A stretch of DNA of 64,000 bases from Sphingobium vermicomposti (GTDB lineage: Bacteria; Pseudomonadota; Alphaproteobacteria; Sphingomonadales; Sphingomonadaceae). Positions 44,550 through 53,482 of this stretch are shown piece after piece. The stretch spans positions 434,001 through 498,000 of the forward strand of contig NZ_JAASQR010000003.1 of NCBI RefSeq assembly GCF_011762025.1, given 5' to 3'. A program made the translations under genes and the position numbers. A model generated the notes under the pieces. The model did not search any database and had not been told where the DNA came from. It saw only the letters and a program-made list of their open reading frames with translations. Position 1 is the stretch's first letter; every line of letters begins with the position of its first letter.

Positions 44550-46337
44550 ATGGAAGATGCGGAAAAGCCCATGGCGCGCGCGGGCGCGCAGTCCACTCTT
44601 GGCAGTCTGCGGATGTTGTGGCGCTTTGCGGCGCGCTATCCGGGTCGCATCGCAGCGGCTCTCGGCGCGCTAATCGTTTCGTCCGCCGCGACATTGGCGA
44701 TCCCGAGCGGTTTCAAACTGGTCATCGATCGCGGCTTCATGGGTGGCGGCAACATTGACCGCTGGTTCCAATATCTCTTCCTGATCGTGATCATCCTGGC
44801 CCTGGCGACGGCGGCGCGCTTTTACTTCGTGTCGTGGTTGGGCGAGCGGGTCGTCGCCGATATCCGGTCGGCGACACAAGCCAATTTGCTGCGGCTGGAA
44901 CCTCGTTTTTTCGAAGAGAACCGACCTTCCGAAATCGCGTCGCGGATGACGGCGGACACGGCGATCATCGACCAGATCGTCGGCTCCACCGTATCGGTGG
45001 CGCTGCGCAATATTGTGACGGGCACTGGTGGCCTGATCTATCTTTTCGCGCTGGCGCCCAAGCTGGCGGCAATGCTGCTGCTGGGCATTCCGATCATATT
45101 GCTGGTGATGATCAGCCTGGGAAGGCGCGTCCGAAAGCTTTCCCGTGCCAGTCAGGACCGACTGGCGGCGGTCGGCAGCATCACCGCCGAAGTGTTGGGC
45201 GCGATGAAGATCGTCCAGGCATTCGGACAACAGGACCGCGAAGCGGCACGGTTCGACGCCGCCGTGGGCGAAGGTTTCGCTACTGCCCGCCGCCGGATCA
45301 TATTGCGGGCGGCAATGACTGCGGTAGTCATCGCCATCGTGTTCGGGTCGATCACGGCGGTCATGTGGCAGGGCGCGCTGGACGTTGCCGCCGGGCGGCT
45401 GTCGGGCGGCAGCATTGCCGCCTTCGTTCTGACCGGGGGCCTCGTCGCGGGCGCATTCGGCGCGCTTTCCGAAACATGGGGGGATTTGCTGCGCGGCGCG
45501 GGCGCGGCAAGCCGCCTGCATGAACTTATGACCGCAGTCCCGCAGATCGTGGCACCCGCTCAGCCTACCCCCCTGCCCCGGCTGTCCCATGGCGCGCGGC
45601 TTCAGTTTGATGACGTGCATTTCAGCTATCCGACGCGACCCGACCAGGCGGCGCTGCACGGCGTGACACTCGACATCGCGCCGGGCGAAACTGTTGCCGT
45701 CGTCGGTCCTTCAGGCGCGGGCAAATCCACGCTGATTCAGTTGGCGCTTCGCTTTTATGATCCAGATTCAGGCGTAGTCAGGCTCAATGGCGTTCCGCTG
45801 CCCGAAAGCGATCCTGCACAGGTGCGCGACATGATGGCGATGGTGCCGCAGGACAGCGTGATCTTTGCCGCTTCGGCGCGGGACAATCTGCGCTTCGGTC
45901 GATGGGACGCGAGCGACGAGGAAATATGGGACGCGGCACGCGCGGCCAATGCGGAAGGCTTCCTGAGGGCGCTCCCAGAGGGCCTGGACACCTATCTGGG
46001 CGAAGGCGGCGCGCGTCTATCGGGTGGACAGAGGCAGCGCCTGTCGATCGCGCGCGCGCTGCTACGGGATGCCCGGATATTGTTGCTGGACGAAGCCACT
46101 TCCGCGCTCGACGCAGAATCCGAACGGCTGGTGCAGGACGCGCTCGCGCGATTGATGACGGGACGCACGACGATCGTCATCGCCCACCGGCTGGCGACCG
46201 TGCGCGCGGCTGACCGAATCGTCGTTCTGGATGAGGGCCGTGTGGTGGAACAGGGCAACCATGCATCGCTGATGGCCGAAAGCGGGCTTTACGCGAGGCT
46301 CGCCAGCCTTCAGTTTCAGGACGCTCCGGTCAGTTGA
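44550..46337 (+). CDS. ABC transporter, fused permease and ATPase (exporter type)
   Basis: A half-transporter of 595 residues that would act as a homodimer. Six membrane helices span roughly residues 25-310; the ATPase has Walker A GPSGAGKST, signature LSGGQRQR and Walker B ILLLDEATSALD, with the H-loop in IVIAHRLAT. It resembles MsbA/LPS or lipid and multidrug exporters; the substrate is unknown. ATG 44550 is chosen over an upstream in-frame start because the family-like N-terminus follows. It is divergent from the epimerase gene. Confidence 0.94.
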   Translation: MEDAEKPMARAGAQSTLGSLRMLWRFAARYPGRIAAALGALIVSSAATLAIPSGFKLVIDRGFMGGGNIDRWFQYLFLIVIILALATAARFYFVSWLGERVVADIRSATQANLLRLEPRFFEENRPSEIASRMTADTAIIDQIVGSTVSVALRNIVTGTGGLIYLFALAPKLAAMLLLGIPIILLVMISLGRRVRKLSRASQDRLAAVGSITAEVLGAMKIVQAFGQQDREAARFDAAVGEGFATARRRIILRAAMTAVVIAIVFGSITAVMWQGALDVAAGRLSGGSIAAFVLTGGLVAGAFGALSETWGDLLRGAGAASRLHELMTAVPQIVAPAQPTPLPRLSHGARLQFDDVHFSYPTRPDQAALHGVTLDIAPGETVAVVGPSGAGKSTLIQLALRFYDPDSGVVRLNGVPLPESDPAQVRDMMAMVPQDSVIFAASARDNLRFGRWDASDEEIWDAARAANAEGFLRALPEGLDTYLGEGGARLSGGQRQRLSIARALLRDARILLLDEATSALDAESERLVQDALARLMTGRTTIVIAHRLATVRAADRIVVLDEGRVVEQGNHASLMAESGLYARLASLQFQDAPVS

Positions 46338-46383
46338 AACCCGACTTCGGGGGCGTCAGCGTCGGACCGGAGATAGGCCCAGC

Positions 46384-46710
46384 CTATCGGCTGATACGCA
46401 AGATGTGATCCAGGATGGCCGGATGCAGCGGGCGTTCAAAACGGCATCCTGCTTCATGACCGCTGGTCCACAGAACCAGGGCGCGGCGGCCTTCAAAACC
46501 TGGCAACATGATCCAAAGGCTGTCGCCTCTGGACAATTTCATGAAGCTTTGCAGACGGAAGCCGGTGACCGAGAGATCGGCGACCTTGCTCCTGAACCAG
46601 GTTTCGCCGGGCCGCCGAACCCTTACGGACACAGTCGCGGAGCGGCGTTCGGCACGGCGGCCGTCATTCCAGGAGACGTCTATTTGAAATTCAGCGCCCA
46701 TGATGCCCAT
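46384..46710 (-). CDS. PilZ domain protein (second copy)
   Basis: A 108-residue single-domain PilZ protein. The binding signature is split as RRAERRSATVSVRVRR (arginine motif) and DLSVTGFRLQS (D-x-S-xx-G motif). It differs clearly from the PilZ protein at 16.9 kb, so it is not a recent duplicate. It lies downstream of the TonB operon on the same strand, past its terminator. Confidence 0.88.
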   Translation of the reverse strand: MGIMGAEFQIDVSWNDGRRAERRSATVSVRVRRPGETWFRSKVADLSVTGFRLQSFMKLSRGDSLWIMLPGFEGRRALVLWTSGHEAGCRFERPLHPAILDHILRISR

Positions 46711-46775
46711 CGCAATCCTCGACAGGATAATCCCTCACCTAGGTGAAAAAAGGGTGAATGGGGTCGCCACAAATG

Positions 46776-46802
46776 AAAAAGGGGCCGCATCAGCGGCCCC
46801 TT
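46776..46802 (-). terminator. Terminator of the tonB-exbB-exbD-exbD operon
   Basis: On the minus strand GGGGCCGC pairs with GCGGCCCC across a four-base loop, followed by five T residues (46776-46780). It lies about 95 bases after the last exbD stop. Confidence 0.8.
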
Positions 46803-46897
46803 GGGTCAGCGTCCGATATATACTGATATGCTACCCTGTCCACGCCCGGAAACGGGAAGTCGTATCCCCGGCCAAACAGTGGCGGCATGTTCAGCCG

Positions 46898-47320
46898 TCA
46901 GAACTGACCATATTGCTCGTTGCCGACGAAGCCCAGCTTCGTCACGCCCGCGCGTTTGATTTCTGCAAGCACCTGGTCAACGATCACATAGCGCGTCGCC
47001 GCATTCGGCTGGAACTGCAGTTCGGGTTCAACCGGCAACCGCAGCGATTGCTGCAGATACTGACGCAGGGTCAGCAGGTCGATGGCCGAACCGTTCCAGG
47101 TGATCAGGCCGCCAGCATCGATTGCAACCTTGTTCTTGACAGGGTCGATGACGCTGTCGGTCGGCGGCGCATTCTGCGGCAGGTCGATCTTGACCGCGTG
47201 GGTCTGGATCGGGATCGTGATGATGAACATGATGAGGAGAACGAGCATGACGTCGATAAGCGGCGTCGTGTTCATTTCCATCATCGGTTCGCCGTCGTCA
47301 GTTCCGGCACTCATTGCCAT
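46898..47320 (-). CDS. ExbD/TolR family biopolymer transport protein (copy 2)
   Basis: A 140-residue protein with one membrane helix. The proton-path aspartate is in TTPLIDVMLVLLIMFIITIP. The periplasmic domain follows with NEQYGQF at the end. Together with TonB and ExbB it forms the energy-transducing complex of the inner membrane. It is shorter than its neighbour ExbD and differs in sequence, so the pair may have separate roles. Confidence 0.95.
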   Translation of the reverse strand: MAMSAGTDDGEPMMEMNTTPLIDVMLVLLIMFIITIPIQTHAVKIDLPQNAPPTDSVIDPVKNKVAIDAGGLITWNGSAIDLLTLRQYLQQSLRLPVEPELQFQPNAATRYVIVDQVLAEIKRAGVTKLGFVGNEQYGQF

Positions 47321-47340
47321 CAGGCGATACTCCTAAAAAC

Positions 47341-47829
47341 TTACAGCCGCTGAACCGACGTACCCGGTTCGGGTTCGGAGATGAAACCGACCCTCGGGAA
47401 ACCGGCGCGCTGCATCGTGTAGATCGTGCCGCCAATACACCGATAGGGCGTATTGATGTCACCGCGAATGTGCACTTCGGGCAGATCCTCAGGTGTCATA
47501 TTCTCGACACCGCCCGCCTTCTTGATGTCCGCTTCGAGCTTCGCGACCGCGCGATTGAGCAGATCGTCAGAAGATACTTTGGTCATGTTCCAATAGACCG
47601 CACAGCTGCCATCGGCACCCGTCGTGATCGACAGGGAGACATTTTCCGGCTTCGTCGTCGTCGGCTCGAACGCGACCTTGGGGAGCTGCAGCTGAACCGT
47701 CTGGACGACGACCGGGACCGCGATAAGGAAGATGATGAGCAACACCAGCATGACGTCGACGAGCGGCGTCGTGTTGATGTCGGACATCGGCTTTTCTTCA
47801 CCGCCGTCGGAGCCAACACTCATTGCCAT
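47341..47829 (-). CDS. exbD: ExbD/TolR family biopolymer transport protein (copy 1)
   Basis: A 162-residue protein with the membrane aspartate in TTPLVDVMLVLLIIFLIAVP, a charged start (DGGEEKPMSDIN) and a periplasmic domain with DLPEVHIRGDINTPYRCIGG. It sits 20 bases before the second exbD and about 110 bases after exbB, all on the minus strand. The region before it carries strong hairpins. Confidence 0.96.
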   Translation of the reverse strand: MAMSVGSDGGEEKPMSDINTTPLVDVMLVLLIIFLIAVPVVVQTVQLQLPKVAFEPTTTKPENVSLSITTGADGSCAVYWNMTKVSSDDLLNRAVAKLEADIKKAGGVENMTPEDLPEVHIRGDINTPYRCIGGTIYTMQRAGFPRVGFISEPEPGTSVQRL

Positions 47830-47882
47830 TGATAATTTCCTAACATGCGTGTCGATGGCGCCCCGTCATTCGGGGCCCATGG

Positions 47883-47931
47883 CCGGTGGGAAACCATGGC
47901 GGTCGCAGCCCGCCCGCCGGTCTCCCACCGG
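47883..47931 (-). promoter_or_regulatory. Intercistronic hairpin between exbB and exbD
   Basis: CCGGTGGGA (47883-47891) and TCCCACCGG (47923-47931) are perfect 9-base complements enclosing a 31-base, partly complementary loop; a smaller stem GCCCCG/CGGGGC lies at 47860-47876. No T-run follows, so it is not a classic terminator. It may set the relative levels of ExbB and ExbD or shield mRNA ends. Confidence 0.5.
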
Positions 47932-47943
47932 CGCTTGACCCAA

Positions 47944-48708
47944 TCAGGCCTTGGTCGCAGCCGTGGCGGGCTTGGCGGCAGGAGCTACCGGGGCCGCAGC
48001 GAGCGAGGGGCGTACCGCGCCGTTCGATACCAGGTGCGCCAGAAGATCGACGGTGAAGCCGTTGAGCTGTTCCGCGATCGACTTGTTGCGGCGCTGCAGG
48101 AAGTTGTAGGCGAGCACCGCGGGAACGGCGACGGCCAGACCCAGGGCGGTCATGATCAGAGCTTCACCGACCGGGCCGGCAACGGCATCGATCGAAGCCT
48201 GACCGGCAGCGCCGATCTTGATGAGGGCGCGGTAGATACCGATAACCGTACCGAACAGGCCGATGAACGGCGAGGTCGAACCGACGGTAGCGAGGAAGGC
48301 CAGACCGCCACCCAGCTTCGAGTTGATCGACGCTTCCGAACGAGCGAGCGAGCCGTGCAGCCAGTCATGGGCTTCGACGGGATCGGTCAGCTTGGTATGT
48401 TCTTCCTGGGCCTTGATGCCGTCATCGACGATCTGCTTGTAGGCCGAATTCTTTTCGAGCTTGGCGGTGCCTTCCTTCAGGGAAGGGGCGCGCCAGAAGG
48501 TCGCACGAACCTTCTTGCCCTGATTGATGACCTTCTGCTGTTCGATCAGCTTGGTGAACAGGACATAAAAAGTACCGACGGACATGCCCACCAGAATGAT
48601 GAACACGGTCCAGGCAATGGTGCCACCCTGTTCCAGAGCTTCCATAAGCCCATAAGGGTTCTCGGGCTTAGGCGCGGCTGCGGCTGCGAGATACATCAAC
48701 ATTTTCAA
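47944..48708 (-). CDS. exbB: ExbB family proton channel subunit
   Basis: A 254-residue MotA/TolQ/ExbB protein. Three membrane helices: ALEQGGTIAWTVFIILVGMS near the start, FLATVGSTSPFIGLFGTVIG and ALIMTALGLAVAVPAVLAY. The last two carry the family signature around the proton path. A Pro/Ala-rich C-terminal tail (PVAPAAKPATAATKA) is additional. It lies between tonB and exbD in the operon. Confidence 0.96.
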   Translation of the reverse strand: MKMLMYLAAAAAPKPENPYGLMEALEQGGTIAWTVFIILVGMSVGTFYVLFTKLIEQQKVINQGKKVRATFWRAPSLKEGTAKLEKNSAYKQIVDDGIKAQEEHTKLTDPVEAHDWLHGSLARSEASINSKLGGGLAFLATVGSTSPFIGLFGTVIGIYRALIKIGAAGQASIDAVAGPVGEALIMTALGLAVAVPAVLAYNFLQRRNKSIAEQLNGFTVDLLAHLVSNGAVRPSLAAAPVAPAAKPATAATKA

Positions 48709-48769
48709 GACTTCCCTCTCAAAGGATCAATAACAAGGGAAGGCGGCAACGCCAGCCTTCCCGTCAATA

Positions 48770-49423
48770 TCATTCCGGCAGTCGCCACGTAATGCGACCG
48801 TTATAGGTGTCGGACATTGCGCCCCCGCCCGCAGCCGTCGCCGGCTTGAACCGCGCGCGGCGCGGCAGCAGGCGGCAGGTCGCCTCGTCAAGGTCCGAAT
48901 GGCCCGTAGATGAGGTGATGGTGCAGTCGGTGACACGGCCATCAGGGCCGATCTGAAGCCGGAAACCAGCGGTGCCCGAGCGTTCTTCACGCTGCGCGCG
49001 GCTGGGATAATCGGCATCGCTGAGCCAACCGCCCGGCGAACTGCGCGGCGTCGCACGCGTTGCGGGCGTCGGCGGCGGGGCCGGAGGTGGCGGCGGAGCC
49101 GCAACCGGAACCGGGTTGAATACCGGCGGAGGTGTGCGAACGGTCTGGATCGGCGGCGCGGGGGCCGGCGTCTGAACGATCGGTGGGGGAGCAACTACCG
49201 GCGGCGGTTCGACCGGCTGGTCTGGCGGCGGTGGCGGCGGCTCCTCATCGGGTGGCGGCGGTTCCTCTTTCACGTCGATCACGTTCAGCTGTTCTGCCGC
49301 CTTTTTGACATATTTCATGCCAAGGCCGGTGACGAAAGCATAACCGAGAACAGCGTGAACAAGGGCGACGATGATGATCGAGATCGTCCGACTCGATCCT
49401 TGCGAGTGGTCAGCATAGGCCAT
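48770..49423 (-). CDS. tonB: TonB protein
   Basis: A 217-residue energy transducer. One N-terminal helix (ISIIIVALVHAVLGYAFVTG) carries the membrane histidine, then a long Pro-rich spacer (residues about 50-125) that spans the periplasm, then the C-terminal TonB domain with YPSRAQREERSGTAGFRLQI and VTDCTITSSTGHSDLD. It is first in the operon and energises outer-membrane receptors, which sphingomonads have in large numbers. Confidence 0.95.
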   Translation of the reverse strand: MAYADHSQGSSRTISIIIVALVHAVLGYAFVTGLGMKYVKKAAEQLNVIDVKEEPPPPDEEPPPPPPDQPVEPPPVVAPPPIVQTPAPAPPIQTVRTPPPVFNPVPVAAPPPPPAPPPTPATRATPRSSPGGWLSDADYPSRAQREERSGTAGFRLQIGPDGRVTDCTITSSTGHSDLDEATCRLLPRRARFKPATAAGGGAMSDTYNGRITWRLPE

Positions 49424-49634
49424 TCGGCAACGACACTCCTTAACTCAGCTTACCAGTTGATTATAAGCTAATAAGCGAAAAGCGACCCGAGCTGGCCGGG
49501 CTATCCCCGGTCACCTTTGGCCCCTATCCTCTCATTTGCTACCTTGCGAACTCCTATCGCGGCGCATCGTGGCACGCAAACGCTTTATCGATACGGTCAA
49601 TTGCCATTAATATTTTGCACCAGAATGTCTTGCG

Positions 49635-49651
49635 TGTGACAACGATGTCAC
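49635..49651. promoter_or_regulatory. Inverted repeat upstream of the secreted-protein gene
   Basis: GTGACA (49635-49640) and TGTCAC (49646-49651) are perfect inverted arms separated by about five bases. The repeat lies 23 bases before the next gene's ATG and within the 250-base divergent tonB region, so it may be an operator. No regulator can be named. Confidence 0.35.
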
Positions 49652-49674
49652 GCCTGATGACCCGTAGGACGAAT

Positions 49675-50544
49675 ATGAAAATCAAATCCTCCATCCAACC
49701 CGCATATTTTTTCCTCTCATGCCTCATTTCCGCCTCATACCCCAGCATTTCCGGGGCTCAGCCCGTTGGCAATGGCCCGGTCGCTGCGGCGCGCGATTCT
49801 TTATCCTATGCCGACATGGCGGACCTTGCCGACGCGTCGTCGCTGGTCGCGGTGGTGCAGATTCGCAGCGTAGTAACTCTGGATGCTGAACGGGCCGGCG
49901 CGGTCCCTGAAGGCTATCGACGGCTCTATATTGAGGCCGATGTGACCAGCCTGATTCGCGGAGACGGCGGAATCAGCCCGACGGTTCGCTATCTTTATGA
50001 CGCCCCCCTCAGTCCCAGGGGCAAGCTGCCCAAGCTGAAGAAGGCGCAGATGATCCTCTTTGCCCGGCGAGCGGATCGGCCCGGCGAGATCCAGCTCGTC
50101 GCGCGCGATGCCCAGATCCCGGCGGACGCTCCCACGATCCAGCAGGTGAAGGCGATATTGTCCGAGCTGGTGGCAAATGGCGCTCCACCCCGGATCATTG
50201 GTGTCGGTGACGCTTTTCACGTCAGGGGCACGGTGGCGGGGGAGAGCGAGACCCAGATCTTCCTGCGCACGCAAAACGGCGATCCGGTGTCACTGTCCAT
50301 CCTTCGCCGTCCGGGGCAGGAACCACGCTGGGCCGTCGCCTTGGGTGAGATTGTGGACGAAGCCGCCCAGCCGCCCGCGCGCGGCAGCCTGCTCTGGTAT
50401 CGGCTCGCCTGCGGATTGCCACGGAGCCTTCCGGCCCAATCCGTCCGCTCGCTTCCCATTGCGGACGCAGATGCTGCGCGCGCAGATTTCGCCTTGGTGA
50501 TGCAGGCCCTGGGCGTGTGCGAGCGCAGCCGGGCGATTTCCTGA
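49675..50544 (+). CDS. Secreted hypothetical protein
   Basis: A 289-residue protein with a signal peptide (PAYFFLSCLISASYPSISGA). The mature part begins ADMADLADASSLVAVVQIRS and contains a mixed alpha/beta domain with an OB-like middle section. It resembles a conserved sphingomonad periplasmic protein but no family is recognised. ATG 49675 is chosen because the signal peptide begins there. It is divergent from tonB. Confidence 0.8.
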   Translation: MKIKSSIQPAYFFLSCLISASYPSISGAQPVGNGPVAAARDSLSYADMADLADASSLVAVVQIRSVVTLDAERAGAVPEGYRRLYIEADVTSLIRGDGGISPTVRYLYDAPLSPRGKLPKLKKAQMILFARRADRPGEIQLVARDAQIPADAPTIQQVKAILSELVANGAPPRIIGVGDAFHVRGTVAGESETQIFLRTQNGDPVSLSILRRPGQEPRWAVALGEIVDEAAQPPARGSLLWYRLACGLPRSLPAQSVRSLPIADADAARADFALVMQALGVCERSRAIS

Positions 50545-50641
50545 TGCCCCCAATCAGCAGTTTGACCGTCTTTTCCTTGGACAGCGGAGGATTGGAGGTT
50601 ATCAGCGCCGCTTCACGCCAGCCTGAGGACAAAGCAAAGCC

Positions 50642-51946
50642 ATGACCAATCTTCACCGCCATGCACCGCTGCGCGTCGCGCTTGTCGGCCTGGGCACGGT
50701 GGGCGGCGGCGTCATCAGGCTGTTGCAGGCCAATGCCGAATTGATCGCGCGCAGGGCCGGCTGCCCAATCCAGATCGTGGCTATATCCGCGCGGGACCGG
50801 AATAAGGATCGCGGCGTCGATCTGTCGCCTTATGATTGGGTCGATGACATGACGACCTTGCCCGGCCGCGACGACGTCGATGTGGTGGTGGAACTGATCG
50901 GCGGGGCGGACGGCCCTGCCCTCACCCTGGCACGGCAGTGCCTGGCGGCGGGCAAGCCTTTTGTCACCGCCAACAAGGCAATGCTGGCCCATCATGGGCT
51001 CGATCTGGCGACATTGGCCGAAAAGGCCGGCATCGCGTTGAAATATGAAGCAGCGGTTGCGGGCGGCATCCCGGTGATCAAGGGCATGCGCGAAGGCGCG
51101 GCGGCCAATGAGATCGCGCGCGTCTATGGCATCCTGAACGGCACCTGCAATTATATCCTGACCACGATGGAAAAGGATAAGCGCAGCTTCGATGATGTGT
51201 TGAAGGAAGCGCAGGAACTGGGCTTCGCCGAAGCCGATCCCAGCTTCGATATTGACGGTATCGACGCGGCGCACAAACTGACCATCCTCGCCAGCCTCGC
51301 CTTTGGCACCGAACTCGATTTCGACAATGTGGCGACGACCGGCATCCGGCATGTGATCGCCGCCGACATCGCCGAAGCCGCTGCCCTGGGTTTCCGTATC
51401 CGCCTGGTCGGCATGGCGCAGAACGGCCCGGAGGGCCTGTTCCAGCGCGTCCACCCCATGCTGGTCCCACTCGATCATCCCCTTGCCCATGTCGACGGTT
51501 CGCTGAACGCTGTCGTCGTGGAAGGCAATTTCGTCGGACGGCTGTTCTTTCAGGGGCGCGGCGCTGGTGACGGCCCGACCGCTTCGGCTGTGGTGGCCGA
51601 CCTGATCGACGTCGCGCGCGATGAATATGGCGATGCGTTCGCGATGCCCGTCTCCGCTCTTACGCAACAGCAGCCCGCCGATGCGGGCGCACGGATAGGG
51701 CGCGCCTACCTGCGCTTCAAGGTGAAGGATCGCCCCGGCGTGCTGGCGGAAATCGCCGCCGCGATGCGCGACGCCGGGGTATCGATTGAAAGCATGATCC
51801 AGCGTGGCAATCATCAGGAAGATGGCGTGCTGATCGCCATCGTTACCCATGCGGGCGAAGAACGCTGCGTCCTCGACACGCTGGAACGGCTCGCCGGGTC
51901 CGACAGCCTGCTGCAGACGCCGATGGTAATGCATATATTGGACTGA
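50642..51946 (+). CDS. hom: Homoserine dehydrogenase
   Basis: A 434-residue NAD(P)-dependent enzyme that makes homoserine for threonine, isoleucine and methionine. The Rossmann start VALVGLGTVGGGVIRLLQ, the KPFVTANKAMLAHHG motif, the catalytic region GIPVIKGMREG with ILNGTCNYILTTM, and a C-terminal ACT domain (FKVKDRPGVLAEIAAAMRDA) are all present. The ACT domain suggests feedback control by threonine. Confidence 0.97.
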   Translation: MTNLHRHAPLRVALVGLGTVGGGVIRLLQANAELIARRAGCPIQIVAISARDRNKDRGVDLSPYDWVDDMTTLPGRDDVDVVVELIGGADGPALTLARQCLAAGKPFVTANKAMLAHHGLDLATLAEKAGIALKYEAAVAGGIPVIKGMREGAAANEIARVYGILNGTCNYILTTMEKDKRSFDDVLKEAQELGFAEADPSFDIDGIDAAHKLTILASLAFGTELDFDNVATTGIRHVIAADIAEAAALGFRIRLVGMAQNGPEGLFQRVHPMLVPLDHPLAHVDGSLNAVVVEGNFVGRLFFQGRGAGDGPTASAVVADLIDVARDEYGDAFAMPVSALTQQQPADAGARIGRAYLRFKVKDRPGVLAEIAAAMRDAGVSIESMIQRGNHQEDGVLIAIVTHAGEERCVLDTLERLAGSDSLLQTPMVMHILD

Positions 51947-51963
51947 TCGCTAAGGTTCCGCGC

Positions 51964-52275
51964 TCATCGCGGGCCGAAGCTCTTCAATAGCGTCTCAAGC
52001 AGGGGTTCCCCAAGCTGGAACAGTTTGAGGCGCGCCCGTTTGGGGCAACCCATATTGCCTATCACACGGCAAGGACGGGCGTCGAAGCGGTAGGCGCTCA
52101 TCTTGATATCACTTGCCTGGGCCGGACGATCCAGCGCGGGATGCGCGACTGCCGGTTCGGTCGTCGTCGTCAGGCATAGCGAAGGCACGGCATGACATGG
52201 CGCGGCCCCGGCGGTCTTGCCCGGAAGAAGGATCGCAGGACTGGCGAGGCTCACGGCAATCATGGCAGCGATCAT
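51964..52275 (-). CDS. Small exported hypothetical protein
   Basis: A 103-residue protein with a short signal peptide (MIAVSLASPAILLPGKTAGA) and four cysteines in the mature part (PCHAVPSLC; RPCRVIGNMGC), which could form two disulfides. No family recognised. It is convergent with hom and divergent from glpX. Confidence 0.55.
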   Translation of the reverse strand: MIAAMIAVSLASPAILLPGKTAGAAPCHAVPSLCLTTTTEPAVAHPALDRPAQASDIKMSAYRFDARPCRVIGNMGCPKRARLKLFQLGEPLLETLLKSFGPR

Positions 52276-52432
52276 CTATAAAGCCTTTGAAAGTCCAACC
52301 TGCTATAAATGCACCGTTCGACAAGATGTTGCATCTTCAATATGAAATGCCGGGCCGCGACGCCGCATGGCTCGACAAGGCGGGAGCGACCTCCTATCGC
52401 CTGCTGCAAATAGAGACAGCGAAGGAATAACT

Positions 52433-53416
52433 ATGGTGCAGGCTAGTTCGATTCTCGACCGCGTCTTGGTGCTGGAAATGGTGCGTGTCACCGAAGCCGC
52501 CGCCATCGCCGCTTCCAAGCTGATCGGGCGCGGGGATGAAAAGGCCGCCGACGCCGCAGCGGTTGAGGCCATGCGCCTCGCCTTCAACGATCTTTACATG
52601 GATGGCACCGTCGTCATCGGCGAGGGCGAACGCGACGAAGCGCCGATGCTCTATATCGGGGAAAAGGTCGGCAATGCGATCGGCACCGGGCCGAAGATCG
52701 ACATCGCGCTTGATCCGCTGGAAGGCACCACGATCACGGCAAAGGCCGGTCCCAACGCGCTGGCCGTGCTCGCGATTTCCGAAGAAGGCGGGCTGTTGAA
52801 CGCGCCCGACGTCTATATGGAAAAGCTGGCGGTCGGCCCTGGCTATCCCGAAGGCGTGATCGACCTCAACCGTTCGGTGAAGGAAAATGTCGAGGCTGTG
52901 GCCAAGGCCAAGGGCGTTGAGCCGGGCGAACTCATCGTATGCGTCCTGGACCGCCCCCGTCATGAGAAGCTGATCGCGGAACTGCGCGCCATCGGCTGCG
53001 GCATCATGCTGATTCCCGATGGCGACGTGGCCGGCGTGATCGCAACCACCGACCCGGAAACGAACATCGACATCTATATGGGATCGGGCGGCGCACCTGA
53101 GGGCGTGCTGGCTTGCGCTGCGCTGCGCTGCGTGGGCGGCCAGTTCAAGGGCAAGCTGTTGTTCCGCAATGACGATGAACGTGGCCGCGCCCGCAAATGG
53201 GGCATCACCGATCTCGACAAGGTCTATGACCTCAAGGAACTGGCGAAGGGCGATTGCATCTTCGCAGCGACCGGCGTTACCGACGGATCATTGCTCGCGG
53301 GCGTAAAGCGCCTGCCGGGTGGCAAGCTGACCACCGACAGCGTCGTGATGCGCGCCAGCACCGGAACCGTGCGTTGGGTCAAAGGCGAACATCATCTGGA
53401 TCGTAAGCAAGCCTGA
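52433..53416 (+). CDS. glpX: Class II fructose-1,6-bisphosphatase
   Basis: Gluconeogenic phosphatase of 327 residues. The metal/substrate region VVIGEGERDEAPMLYIGE and IDIALDPLEGTTITAK, then CVLDRPRHEKLI and IDIYMGSGGAPEGVLA, identify the GlpX family. ATG 52433 gives the standard N-terminus (QASSILDRVLVLEMVRVTE). hom-glpX order recurs in alphaproteobacteria. A terminator follows. Confidence 0.97.
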   Translation: MVQASSILDRVLVLEMVRVTEAAAIAASKLIGRGDEKAADAAAVEAMRLAFNDLYMDGTVVIGEGERDEAPMLYIGEKVGNAIGTGPKIDIALDPLEGTTITAKAGPNALAVLAISEEGGLLNAPDVYMEKLAVGPGYPEGVIDLNRSVKENVEAVAKAKGVEPGELIVCVLDRPRHEKLIAELRAIGCGIMLIPDGDVAGVIATTDPETNIDIYMGSGGAPEGVLACAALRCVGGQFKGKLLFRNDDERGRARKWGITDLDKVYDLKELAKGDCIFAATGVTDGSLLAGVKRLPGGKLTTDSVVMRASTGTVRWVKGEHHLDRKQA

Positions 53417-53440
53417 TCCGGGCAGCAACGTCACAATGAA

Positions 53441-53467
53441 AAGGGGACCGCGCAGGTCCCCTTTTTT
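53441..53467 (+). terminator. Rho-independent terminator of glpX
   Basis: GGGGACC pairs with GGTCCCC across a five-base loop, extended by A:T pairs, and is followed by six T residues (53462-53467), 26 bases after the glpX stop. Confidence 0.88.
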
Positions 53468-53482
53468 ATGGCATGGGATCGA

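Noticed and set aside
52113-52430. 105-codon frame just before glpX
   Set aside because: No signal, domain or ribosome site; it mostly overlaps the small exported gene on the other strand and then the glpX leader.
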